From: Gracilariopsis chorda
Taxonomy: Eukaryota; Rhodophyta; Florideophyceae; Gracilariales; Gracilariaceae
Assembly: GCA_003194525.1 (NCBI GenBank)
Contig: NBIV01000231.1
Location: 1-64,000, forward strand
Reading direction: 5' to 3'
DNA: 64,000 nt
The notes beneath the pieces were generated by a model. The model had not been told where the DNA came from, did not search any database, and saw only the letters and a list, made by a program, of their open reading frames with translations. Positions 46,258 to 56,046 of this stretch are shown here, in pieces. A program made the position numbers and the translations under genes. Positions within the stretch are counted from its first letter, which is position 1; each line of letters opens with the position of its first letter.

Positions 46258-46266
46258 GAAACAACG
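46258..46266. repeat. Right 9-bp target-site duplication of the MULE
   Basis: GAAACAACG; pairs with GACACAACG at 38381-38389. Confidence 0.7.
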
Positions 46267-46329
46267 GCCTGCTCCCGGATGAATAATCATGAGTGCAGAG
46301 CACGGGACTCAGAACTGATAGAAAAACGC

Positions 46330-46520
46330 AGCACGTGGTGCGTGCGTGCGTTTGCAGACACGTGTTTCTAATTCCGAGGAAGTGGGACGAGTTTCCTCAT
46401 CCGGCGCATGATAACTCAACAGTCCATCGTGGCCTTTTGGAAAGTCGGCACACCTTGACGGGCGCAACTGCATGTGGCCAATGCAGGACTCGCCAGTACC
46501 TTGGAATGATCACTCACCAC
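46330..46520 (+). repeat. Dispersed repeat, copy 1
   Basis: Shares with 52880-53120, in the same order: a GT-rich start, CACGTG, CTAATTCC, TTCCTCATCCGGCG, GTCGGCACACC, GACGGG, CTGCATGTG, AGTACCTTG and CACTCACC/CCCTCACC. A diverged two-copy direct repeat of unknown family. Confidence 0.55.
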
Positions 46521-47364
46521 CACAGGCATCAAGATTTTGAGTGTCATTTTGCATGATTTCACGACACCGGACGACGACAGTCCTCTTTGTACCCTTATTT
46601 GCAGGAGAGTAGATCAAAAATATATTCATAGCTCGAGAGTACCAGCACAGGCATGCAACGCCAATGTAGTAAATATGCACAAGCTGCGACTAAGAACCAA
46701 GATGCAAGGTAGAAAGGAAACCCGGTAGTGACCATAGAACACAACGAGCGACAAAGCCCTGCACAATGTAGCAAAGAGACTACACAAGCGGATAGCCTAC
46801 GCGATCAAAACCTTAGATCTAGCGTAGCGCTGATGATCAGTCTTAGTATAGCGCAATGGCCTACACGCACGACCAAAACCTTAGGTCTAGTGTGCGGCCG
46901 AAGTGCACCGTGCTACACAAGACAAGCCCAAACAAGGGCAGCGTAGTACAAGCACGTGGGAAGATGCGCTAGACCGAGCAGCAACACATAAGGGGTGGAG
47001 TGGTGAAGAGTTTGGTTAGATGGCAGGGAGGAGCATACTGCTCTAAGAAAAGGTGGGGGTTGCCAAAGAAAGGAGAAGTGGTCCGGCCCGAGTTGGCTTG
47101 GAGGGCGCCGAACTCGGGCTTTTATAGGCAATTGTTCTATGTGCATACCCCCTGGTTCTGCATACTAGGGCTAAGCAAAAACCTATAATAAACTGTTATG
47201 GGACACCTCTTTTCCATGAAGGACCAGCTTGGCAAAAGGTATTATACCTCTTAGGTTATTTTGCCATCTATATAATATATGATGAGGGCACTACATAATT
47301 CCACGAACATTGTTCCAGCCACCTCATCATTCCCCGGTCAGACGCAACCGCCATCATTCGCAAA
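46521..47364. other. No gene recognised
   Basis: Short frames only. The phrase AAAACCTTAGRTCTAG occurs twice (near 46808 and 46878) with related flanks, a small local duplication. Nothing else was seen. Confidence 0.3.
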
Positions 47365-47595
47365 ATGTCTGAGGACTCAAGTTCCTCTATCTCATACTGT
47401 GACTTCGTCGAAGTGGAAGCCGAAGAAGAAAGCGTGCCCTCACCTTCTTGGACCACACAAATGGCAACGGAAACATCTTCTGATAATTTTGAGTGCTTCG
47501 GGTTTTCCTCGCCTTTTGCTCAATCTACAGAAAATTTTACGTCGTATTTTAGAGAAAGAGTTGAAAATAGAAGACATCCCTACCACTCTCAATGA
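47365..47595 (+). CDS. Small acidic Ser/Glu-rich ORF (76 codons)
   Basis: Begins MSEDSSSSISYCDFVEVEAE and ends at TGA 47593-47595. Acidic first half, aromatic/Ser-rich second half. The composition is more protein-like than the other two frames, but there is no recognisable domain and no neighbouring exon was identified. Could be a short gene or an exon. Confidence 0.3.
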   Translation: MSEDSSSSISYCDFVEVEAEEESVPSPSWTTQMATETSSDNFECFGFSSPFAQSTENFTSYFRERVENRRHPYHSQ

Positions 47596-48985
47596 TCTCA
47601 TATCCTAAGCGCCAACATTGTATGTGCGCGGACTGAGGCATGGGGCACTATTTGCTTCAAATTGTCATTATTTGCAGAATTATACTCCTCTTCATTCCTT
47701 CTTCCCCATCATAGACCAGCGTCTTAATAACTAAACACTTCTGTAAGCTTCCTTTACTGTTGCTTCATCGCGGCATGTGCAGTAGCTGGAGCATGTGAGG
47801 TAGCGCGTGCAGTGCGAAAAGATGCTCTGCTATGTGAGAAAAAACGGTGCAAACGGCGGCGTACAGCTCGCGACGATGTCTGTGAGCGGGTGGGGGGGTA
47901 ATGACGGACGTGGGGCTGGATGGCGCTGGTGCTGCAGTGGACTGTGGCGGCCGGTGCGATCTTAGCGGCTCTGTTCGGGGCAGAGCGGCTGTGGCGGCGG
48001 TATGCTAGCTGGGCCACGAGAGACGTGGTATTGAAGTGGCGAGAGGCCAGAGACCACGTTGCAAGCAGACAAGAACTGGAGAGAGCGTGACAAGTATCTG
48101 ACACCACCCAGCGGACAAGGCGATTTGACCTCTAAGCACAACGCATAGGGGCTACGACGCGCACAAGGCTGCGCTTAATGGTGACGGAAAAGCGGCACCG
48201 TGCCGTGCAAAAGCTGCTAGGTTGCTCAACTGAGACAAGAAAATGAATTGCGAGATCACGCCACGGGGAGACCCGCGAGTTAATCTCTGCGTGACTCCAG
48301 GAGAGCGGTGGCAAACTTTACTCCCTTCTTTTGGTGCGATCGGAAGAGGCAGGTGGACAGAGGAGGACGGCTGGCGTGGTCGTCAGTGAGGATGGCTGTA
48401 AGTGGCACCAGAAGTGAAAAAAGCAAGAGGGGGGTTGGCCCTTAGAATGAGGTCGCATCTCATATTGACTCCACCCCCTTTCTGCTTTTTCTACCTAGGG
48501 CGCTGATGAAGGAGAATGCCTGACATTCATCTAGGGTAACAGCAGGGGGATAAAGTGCCTGCAAGTGTCTGACAAAGCTCAAAGCGAATTAACACCTTGG
48601 TTCCATATGGGCTACGACAGCTTATGACGCCCTATCACAGTGCGATAGATAGTTCAATGAACATACCCCATTCCTCCTGCGAGCAATATCACGGACCTGA
48701 GTGGAATGCTCTTGTCGATCAGCTTCGGTATCGAGATCTCGACGCAATTTCACGGTACAAGTGGCACGGATGAGGCGGCTCCTTCCGATACAGTTGGCAA
48801 AGATGATGGTGAAGTTGTGTAGAGGAGCATGGTGAGTAAGGAACATTTCACATTTGTGAGCAATGATTGATGGTGTGATGTACAAGAGCAGAGCTGTCGG
48901 GGGGACCAAAGGTAGGGGGGTGGGAGTGGGGCAACGGGGTTGGAACCTGGTACCATTACTGCAGGGGCTGAGATTAGGAAAAACG
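47596..48985. other. No gene recognised
   Basis: A GC-rich patch (about 47.76-48.35 kb) carries Arg/Ser/Ala-rich minus-strand frames that look compositional. A pyrimidine/purine-biased segment lies near 48.45-48.55 kb. The phrase CCATATGGGCTACGACA at about 48602-48618 recurs with one change at about 53165-53181. No RNA gene was seen other than the 5S just beyond. Confidence 0.3.
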
Positions 48986-48991
48986 AAAAAA
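48986..48991 (-). terminator. Pol III terminator of the 5S rRNA gene
   Basis: Six T residues on the minus strand immediately after the 3' end of the 5S sequence. Confidence 0.85.
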
Positions 48992-49109
48992 CATTCAGCA
49001 CCGGGGATTCCAGACCGATCCCTCATGTCAGTACTAACCCGGCCCAAAGGGACTTAGCTTCGCAGTGCGGGATGGGATGCGGCGCATGCTTCTTGATGTG
49101 GCCGAATGA
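48992..49109 (-). rRNA. 5S ribosomal RNA
   Basis: 118 nt on the minus strand. Contains the conserved 5S blocks in order: CGGCCACATC near the 5' end, GAAGCTAAGT (box A region), GGGCCGGGTTAGTACT (intermediate element/box C), then TGGAATCCCCGGTGCTG at the 3' end. The 5' and 3' ends pair as helix I (CATTCGGC with GCTGAATG, one G-U pair). Followed directly by T6. It is a structural part of the large ribosomal subunit, transcribed by Pol III from its internal promoter. Length, end pairing and terminator indicate an intact gene. It stands alone here, not in a tandem array, and no tRNA, snRNA or rRNA gene is nearby. Confidence 0.93.
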
Positions 49110-49133
49110 TACGAGCTGCGATGGCTCTAAGTA

Positions 49134-49140
49134 ATTTATA
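49134..49140 (-). promoter_or_regulatory. Upstream TATA-like element of the 5S gene
   Basis: TATAAAT on the minus strand, 25-31 nt upstream of the inferred 5' end. Some eukaryotes use such an upstream TATA with the internal 5S promoter. Based on position and sequence only. Confidence 0.45.
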
Positions 49141-49145
49141 TCCTA

Positions 49146-49609
49146 CTGCATCAAGTTTTCGTCTCGGGTACGCTCTTATCCTCGTACACGTACAACTGAT
49201 AAGCTAAGAGACAACTCCAATATCTTACCCATGGTACTAATGCGAGAGCTCACCAAGTTATGCTGGGCAGCAAGAGATAAGGGTTAGCACTTTAGCTCAG
49301 ACTGCTACAGAAGGAGAATGCCTACACTGGCTACGGGCTGATGCTGTAAAATTAGAAATGGTAGTGTACTTATTTTTTCCGATGAACTGTTAACAACAAT
49401 TGCCCATAACGTATTCCGAGCAACCGTGCAGAAACAATTCCCGTGTTCGGATCGATTTTGAACTAGCTAAAGTTGGTTCAGACTTGCTGGGTTTGATAAC
49501 AACCAAATCATGGCATGAGACCGCTTCCTTTCGTATGTAGCCGCGATTTATGTTTCTATGTTTCCACCAAGCCTTAATCCTACACGAACACAAATCAGTA
49601 ACCAAAACC
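49146..49609. other. No gene recognised
   Basis: Spacer between the divergently transcribed 5S gene and the secreted-protein gene; it should hold the latter's promoter. No clear TATA box for the protein gene was identified. Confidence 0.3.
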
Positions 49610-49645
49610 GGTGAGTCTGGTGAGTCTGGTGAGTCCGGGGAGTAT
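49610..49645 (+). repeat. 9-bp tandem repeat in the 5' leader of the secreted-protein gene
   Basis: Four units: GGTGAGTCT, GGTGAGTCT, GGTGAGTCC, GGGGAGTAT, ending about 90 bp before the ATG at 49737. Each of the first three contains GGTGAGT, a good 5' splice-site word. Confidence 0.8.
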
Positions 49646-49736
49646 GCACGTCGTTCCCAGGTGCTACTTATGCATCACTTGCGCCTCCGGCTCACATCTG
49701 CACAAACTATCCTACCATCGTTAGCTACCTACCACA

Positions 49737-50774
49737 ATGATTCGTCTTCGTCATAGCGCCTCTTCAATCCTTCTCCTGCTCTCCCTTGCTGCTGCCGTTC
49801 TGGTCGCAGACGGCTTCAATTGGCAAACCTCCTCCGATGCAATGTGGGCCATGAACTGTGATTTCCGAGGAAATGATGTCGGATCCGCCCAGATGCGCGG
49901 CGAAGACTGTTCCAGAGCTTGTGACCTGAAAAGGGATTGCTCCCACTTTGCCTGGACTCGATACAACGGAGGAACCTGCTGGTTCAAGAATGGTCGAAGT
50001 GTATCCCAATCATCTGCCATTCCTAACCCAGATCCAGGCGCCGTATGTGGGATTCTTCGAAGTCTACTCATTGCGAACGGCCGGGACTCCTTCGGCATGA
50101 CACCGCACGACCCGTTTGCAAATGCAAGGCCTTATCTGCCAATCTTCCGATTTGATGACGATGCCGGAGGGTGGTGCTTCCCAGACGACAAAGAGGCTCA
50201 ACGGGATAAGGTATGTAATGGCAGATTCGATCGACGAGCTCCAGTATACGTGCACTCCAAGCAATGTGGCCAATACACTGTCTACCAGTACAACCTGTGG
50301 TACGGATGGCAGAAAGGATGCGTCAACCAACTGTTTGGAGGTGGTCGCCATGGCGACGACAACGAGTATGTGCAAGTCTGGACGCTGGGACCATCCGGTC
50401 CGGTGGCTCGGGTGAGATATAATCAACATAATGGGTACTACTTCAGAGAGCCTGGAAGAGGTGCCGAAATGCACGGAAGTCGTCCAGTCGTCTATATTGG
50501 TAAGATTGCGCATGGCGCCTATCACCGAGGCTGTACGGGCGGAAAATTCTGGCAAACTCTGATTCCGAACCGCGGAACCGACTTTTGTGTAGGTGGTTGC
50601 GCCTATTGGGACGATTTTAGAAACAGCGAAGATGGAAACTTCGTCATGGACGAAGGCACACTGCGAAAGGACCCCAGCCCTCGAGAAATCGATTGCGACG
50701 CCCCGAATTGCACGCCAGGACACAACTCGTGGCGCAGTCCGAAAAGCGCAGCGTGCTTTGGATTGAATCACTGA
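49737..50774 (+). CDS. Secreted apple/PAN-domain protein with a C-terminal Vps62/DUF946-like region
   Basis: 345 codons, single exon. Residues 1-26 are a signal peptide (basic start, ILLLLSLAAAVLV core, cleavage around ADG-F). Residues about 38-104 form an apple/PAN-like module with Cys 41, 58, 62, 68, 81 and 104 (GEDCSRACDLKRDCSHFAW; YNGGTCWF), a fold that binds protein or sugar. Residues about 130-340 have ten more Cys and the series YVHSKQCGQYTVYQYNLWYG, RHGDDNEYVQVW, RPVVYIGKIAHGAYH, which resembles Vps62/DUF946-type beta-rich domains. That match is tentative. All 16 Cys could pair, as expected outside the cell. The ATG is the first in frame and precedes a textbook signal peptide. It looks intact. 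Probable role: secreted or cell-surface binding protein; ligand unknown. Confidence 0.85.
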   Translation: MIRLRHSASSILLLLSLAAAVLVADGFNWQTSSDAMWAMNCDFRGNDVGSAQMRGEDCSRACDLKRDCSHFAWTRYNGGTCWFKNGRSVSQSSAIPNPDPGAVCGILRSLLIANGRDSFGMTPHDPFANARPYLPIFRFDDDAGGWCFPDDKEAQRDKVCNGRFDRRAPVYVHSKQCGQYTVYQYNLWYGWQKGCVNQLFGGGRHGDDNEYVQVWTLGPSGPVARVRYNQHNGYYFREPGRGAEMHGSRPVVYIGKIAHGAYHRGCTGGKFWQTLIPNRGTDFCVGGCAYWDDFRNSEDGNFVMDEGTLRKDPSPREIDCDAPNCTPGHNSWRSPKSAACFGLNH

Positions 50775-53700
50775 ACCTTTAGCTGGCTTGAAACTGGCTG
50801 GCATCGTGAAGGCCGAATTAAGCGACCCATGCCCTTTGTCTTCTGTTGGTGTGATCACCTTTCATGCTCATCTTCTTTCTGCTTTCTGTAAACAAGCCCA
50901 CCATCAGATAGAAATCACTGGGCCCAGTCATGGGTCTTAGCACCAGTGCACTGATTCATTACCGGCACTTTCTAAGATGGCTCTCTACTTCTTTGTGGAC
51001 TGCTGTTGTGTCCGGAGTGGTATTTCGTAGTTACAGCGCACAGGAAGACAAAATACGGCCGCATGTTCGAAGCGTGATTTCTCTTGGTATGATCCATTGA
51101 TCGATTACACATTCCATACCAAACACAACTACCATTCGAGCATATCTTAATTTCTATGTATCGCTATAACTATCGCATCGAATGAAGATGGGAATGTCAT
51201 TCGATAAGATTAGAGGAATCGACACCGAGGCTTTGCAGCAGAAACGAACACTGCTTTTGCTGGACCTCCGCCACGACCTTTTTGATCGTCGTTTGCCTGT
51301 TCTCATATTGAGATGTATACTCATAGTATTCAATGTCATCAAGTCTTCTGGACCACTTGCGCACTTACCAAGACCGATACGTTAATCAAGGATCAGAGAC
51401 AAATATGATAACAATATGATAATTCTATTCGATCCAAATTGGATTTTACCAAGCGAATCCCTTGATCTCCACACCATGACATAATTCCTTCTTCTTACAC
51501 GAAGACCTCTGTGGGTGTGCATGACAGCGATCAACACCAGTAATGGTCCGTGACATTTTAGTCGAATTTAATTCTTGAAGCATAGATGCTGAAAGGTCTA
51601 ATGCAACCAATAGTTGCTTGGGCTTTGAACTGCCTCAAGGCTTGGTCAGAATCGTTACTGGCTTTCCGACAGGGAGTCTCACAAAATGCCTTTCGACGTT
51701 CTCTATAAGACGGTTTCATTCGCATACCAGAACGGAAAGGGCGCGCTGTACCCCCACCGTGCATTCGCTATTTCCTTCAGATTTATGATCAATTCCTGCA
51801 GGATCTGCATAGGTCACAAGCTTAGTCATGACTCGTGCTGAACAACGCCTAATTCAAGAAAGGATAATGTGGAGGTCTGGGCATCCACACGATTTACATG
51901 CTCGTCCACAGGTTTTTAACGGGCGTGTCGACTTATTCACTTGGGAATGTGCGATACTCGGGCGGAAAGGGGTAAGTGCGCATTATTCAACCTGTGCCAA
52001 AGAGCGTCACGCAACTTAAGTTTCATTTACCTGAATATTATCTAACTCTCGATACGCATCCTTAGACTTACTTAGATGGTCGAGTGCATAGGCTTTTGCT
52101 TCGCTTTCCGCGTGCTTATCCATTGACTCAACCGAGCGGTATGTTTGTTTCTTCTATATCAAAACGGTCCAGCTTCTAACATCTTGCTGCTTCTCAGTCT
52201 GCTTTACATCCCCCATATTTCACCCGAATGCCATACGCGGTTACTTTATCTGCATAAAGTTCAACTGGTCCCCTGAACTGAACATATGTCAGATATTACA
52301 AGCTCTTCGTGTTTTCATCGAATCTCCCGTAATATCGGATGTACTGGGCGCACTCAATGGGCAAGCTTTGTCTGTATTCTTGAGCGACAAGGAAACATAT
52401 TGGCAAATCGCGCGAGAGACGGCTTTACCTTTCGCCACATGAGCACACTAAAGCTTTCGATGAAATGCGAGTGAGGATAGACCGTCAGCCGCTCTATTTC
52501 AAGAAGTTCATCATCAGAAGATAGAACATGCCTCCGCAGTACGTGTTAGTCAGGGTTTGCTACCATTCTTTAGCTTGAGTAATTTGCTGCTCGGTAGAGT
52601 TGCCAAACCATCCTGTTACTATGATAGGGAGAGGGTGATGGTTCGATGCTGCGCCCTCAACGGTACGCAGACGGAGACGATCTTACCAGTTCTCCTCCAA
52701 AGGTTTCGTTGTATGTGCATTTAGTCTATAGTAACCAAGGTCCGTTTCCTCCTATGCTTGAAGGTTTATTGCATCGCAGTTCTTTCGAACAGCCACCTCT
52801 GGTTTGGTCGGCCCAAGTATCTTGCTTCGTCAGATAACTATTCTGATATGTCCTCCAGCTTCGCACCCATTAACTGTATGTGTGTGTGGTTACGGGCACG
52901 TGCCTCTAATTCCAAGGCAACGGTATTTGCTTTCTACAAGTAGAATGCTAATATTATCTATTCGACGGCTAAATTCCCCTAATAGACCCAGTCGCATCTC
53001 CATTTGGCTTCCTCATCCGGCGTAACTTTACAGTGTTTTATAGCCTTTTCGGAAGGTCGGCACACCTCGACGGGTGGATCTGCATGTGCCCTGAGCGGGA
53101 CTCTCTAGTACCTTGCAGTGGTCCCTCACCGCAACGGTATCCAGCGCAAAGCCAAGTAGCATCGTGATTCCAGATGGGCTACGACAAATTAACTGTATGT
53201 TGCGGCAGAAAGACTGTCTGCATTGTCAGTCAGATCTAGCTCCTCAAGCCTGGTTTGGCCGTGCTAGTAACCGCGGCGGGGTCAAGTGCGGTTGGGATTG
53301 GAGACCCCAACTGAAAGACAGGCATCACCACGATCATATTTCCTGCATTGCCTTGCCCTTTCTTCTTGTTTCCGCCGTGCTCCTCTCTAGTCATGCATGC
53401 TTTCTTTAGTCTCCCCTTATCCTTCAACCCTCACCACTCCTTCACAATTCCTCTCACGGTCTACTGTGTTCACCTCCGCACAGTGTGTGTTCATACCAGC
53501 ACAGTGCGTGCATTAACTTCGTTTCAAATACTATGCACGACTTCGATGGAAACAGCGAGCATCAGAAAAGACATTGTCGTTTCAACTGCTTTGTTTTCGG
53601 AGCTGCCCATGAGAGTTTTCAAGTTTTCAGGATCTTTTCAGGAAGAGAAAGCCCATTTCCACTATCCAAAAAAAGTGAGTCGTGAACAGTTTGAATTTTG

Positions 53701-54299
53701 TGCTTTCGTCATGACGTCTTGCCATCTCAGAGGTGGACTGTGAGTATAAGTTGCGCAGTGCAATGTTTTTGACGATAGTTTTCGTCGATTACAAGTACGA
53801 AACACAGCGAATGCGAACGCTTTTTTTTACAAGTAAATTAGGAGCAGACCGCGCACTACATTAAGGCTGAAATAGAGAAGCCTAAGGCATAGCAGCGGAA
53901 GGAAAGCCATATGAACTGACTCCACCCTGGTGAAAGGCAACAGCACCTTTCAGCAATGCTAAATCTACCGCTCGTAGATCACTCTTTTGGCGAGTTTGTA
54001 GTTATCCGCTCTGTGCGTATGGATAAATATCGATTTGAGCTCCCTCCCACACGCCACAGACATTTGGGGAATGTAGCGGATTAATTCTTTTTTCGTTAAG
54101 ATAAACAAGCAGATTTGCTTCCTGATTATCCGAGTACCCCATTCGATATGCAATATCGTGGACTAGGGTTGTCATGGGCTCCTCCCTTGGGTGCCAGATA
54201 TTCAGACTTTCACCTTTACCGTACTCAATCTTTTAGGTGTGAAAACACAAAATTGAGTGCTGAACAGTGAGTACAACGTATGAAACCCCCATGTAAAAC
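50775..54299. other. 3.5 kb with no firm gene
   Basis: Several short frames only. A minus-strand segment at 51197-51365 (reading SRRLDDIEYYEYTSQYENRQ and ending TGA) looks like a coding relic and starts just after a gtaagt-like site. A plus-strand frame at 53348-53743 has a protein-like second half (LPMRVFKFSGSFQEEKAHFH). The dispersed repeat at 52880-53120 matches 46330-46520. An eight-T run lies near 53821. No RNA gene seen. Confidence 0.3.
52880..53120 (+). repeat. Dispersed repeat, copy 2
   Basis: Diverged direct copy of 46330-46520 (shared words listed there), with extra sequence between the CTAATTCC and TTCCTCATCCGG blocks. Confidence 0.55.
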
Positions 54300-54597
54300 G
54301 CTTAAGGCATCACAAAACGTTGGATGCGGAATTGCATTAGCGTACCTTGATGTTAAAATTCTGTTTCGCAGCGAGAGCACGGTCATCGAATTCGCTTTGC
54401 GTGGCTGGATCCAGTTCCTCAGTGTTTGTCTCTCTGTATGCATGAGGAACAGATATTGCATCAATCCACCCACCTCTGCTCATCTGAAGACTAGCCGGGG
54501 TGTCCTGATTTGTAACACGTTCTTCTTTATGCATGTAGATGTATCCTCTCACTTGTCTCTTATGGGCGGCATAGAATGAATCCAAGAGGCCTTTCAA
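54300..54597 (-). CDS. Conserved coding segment, inverted copy 1; unknown (weakly GIY-YIG-like)
   Basis: An ORF of 86 codons (54597-54337) within a 271-bp block (54570-54300) repeated in inverted orientation at 55541-55813. Both peptides keep VRGYIY, TNQDTPA, LQMS, AISV, HAYRETNTEELD and KQNFNIKV; about 50 of 70 residues match. The GYIY-x-H start, the Gln-Asp-Thr-Pro-x-x-Leu-Gln spacing and the WI-x-AI segment faintly recall GIY-YIG nucleases, but the second motif (YIGQT-like) is not intact, so this is only a suggestion. The block continues into AAG|GTAC, donor-like in both copies, so this could be an exon. Confidence 0.4.
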
Positions 54598-55524
54598 GCT
54601 TCTCGTTCGAATCCATTCATACTTTCGAACGTGTAATAAGTCATCCCGAACCTTATGTATCTCTCATTACAAATGGTCAGGGAAGCTGATCAGCGATGAA
54701 CGACTGGTATTAACTCCTAAACATTGCACACTTACATAAATATCAATCATTGTGCTGTCCATGTTTGAATGAACTCGCTGAAAACTTGAGATAGAATGGG
54801 GCGTGTGTTGCTTGCTGGAGTTGTTCACGTCTCTTTCAGGAAGATTCGAAAGCTGGATATGATGGAATGAACACGTCGATAACTCGGTCGTTTTGCGAAG
54901 TTCCGTTCAGTTCCGTTCAATTCTGTTCACTTATATAGAGAGTTCGACGTGTCTGTGCAACGTGACGATAATTGTGGCCCGTTTCGAGAAATCTCGAACA
55001 CCCCCACGGGGTACACCATGTGCCAAGGTAGTGTTCCTTCTCCGGTACCTCACAGAATGTCTGAAGTGGAAGTGTTACCATGCAATAATATATCTAGGCA
55101 ATGCCAACAGTGAAATGGAGGTCGATATAAGGGTTTTAACATGTGGAGTGCAGGATGCCGGAAAAATGTTGCTGGTAGTATTTCGTTGCAGTTGTTTGAA
55201 ATTGGCAAATGCTCTGAAATCTGAAATGGAAGGTTCTAAGTGGGACGTGGTGTAGACCTGTTCTGAACAGTCAATGAAGCCCAAGAGCAAAAAGGGTGAG
55301 TTTCATATCGAGAGAACGCCAGTTTAAGGTGGTAATGTAATTCAAGTACACTTCTTCGAATGATGAAAATATCTGATCGTTTCATATTTCTTCATGATTG
55401 CCTGTCATTAAGTAAATTCCGCAAACATCTAAGAATAAGGTCTACTCTGGGGTGGGGTTATCGATTTACCGGTGATCCATAGATGCAAAAATTAGCGATA
55501 TGAAGCGCCAGAAGAGGTAAATTT
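54598..55524. other. Spacer between the inverted coding copies
   Basis: About 930 bp. TTCCGTTCAGTTCCGTTCA is a small tandem repeat near 54900. A plus-strand frame at 54893-55255 (120 codons) is partly protein-like (NLGNANSEMEV-type middle) but unrecognised. Confidence 0.3.
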
Positions 55525-55813
55525 GTGCGATTACCTTTACGCCGCCCATACGAGAGACATGTGAGGGGATATATCTACAGGCATAATGGAAAGCATCTCA
55601 CGAATCAGGACACCCCGGCTGATCTTCAGATGAGCAAATGTAGGTGGATTGAAGCAATATCTGTTCGTCATGCATACAGAGAGACAAACACTGAGGAACT
55701 GGATGCAGCCATGCCAAGCAAACTCGATGACTGTACTCTCGCTTCCAAACAGAATTTCAACATCAAGGTACTCTAATGCAATTCCGTATCCAACGCTTCG
55801 TGATGCCTTAAGC
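55525..55813 (+). CDS. Conserved coding segment, inverted copy 2
   Basis: An ORF of 83 codons (55525-55776), paralogous to the minus-strand copy at 54337-54597. DNA similarity spans 55541-55813, including the non-coding ~37 bp after the stop. The peptide starts MRLPLRRPYERHVRGYIYRH. Differences between copies are spread out, while the core words are unchanged. That hints at past selection on the protein. The copies face away from each other with about 970 bp between them. Confidence 0.4.
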
Positions 55814-55855
55814 CGGGAGAATGCTTTGGACTACATCCTGCTTATCTGCGTACAT

Positions 55856-55967
55856 GTAACGCTACAAGCTATGTCCCAGTTGCAACCGTAGATAGAGCCT
55901 CGCTGGTCGACGTAACGCTACAAGCTACGTTACAGCTACAAACATAGATAGAGACTCGCTGCTCGAC
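55856..55967. repeat. 56-bp tandem duplication
   Basis: Two units, 55856-55911 and 55912-55967, each starting GTAACGCTACAAGCTA and ending CTCGACGT-type sequence, with part of a third (GTTACG). Units differ at roughly ten positions. Confidence 0.75.
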
Positions 55968-56030
55968 GTTACGTCCGTGGTAATTACTACAAGCTCTCTT
56001 GAGCACTAGTGTCTATCCGACCGGCATGCT

Positions 56031-56046
56031 GACCTCATATGAGGTC
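56031..56046. repeat. Perfect 16-bp palindrome
   Basis: GACCTCATATGAGGTC, self-complementary over all 16 bases. It lies at the edge between the duplicated region and an AT-rich stretch. Confidence 0.85.

Noticed and set aside
47754-48314. Minus-strand Arg/Ser/Ala-rich ORFs
   Set aside because: The composition follows local GC content, there are no domains, and all frames of the patch are open over short distances.
54590-54640. tRNA T-loop-like words (TTCGAATCC)
   Set aside because: No acceptor or anticodon arms fit around them. The same applies to GGTTCGAAT near 26373.
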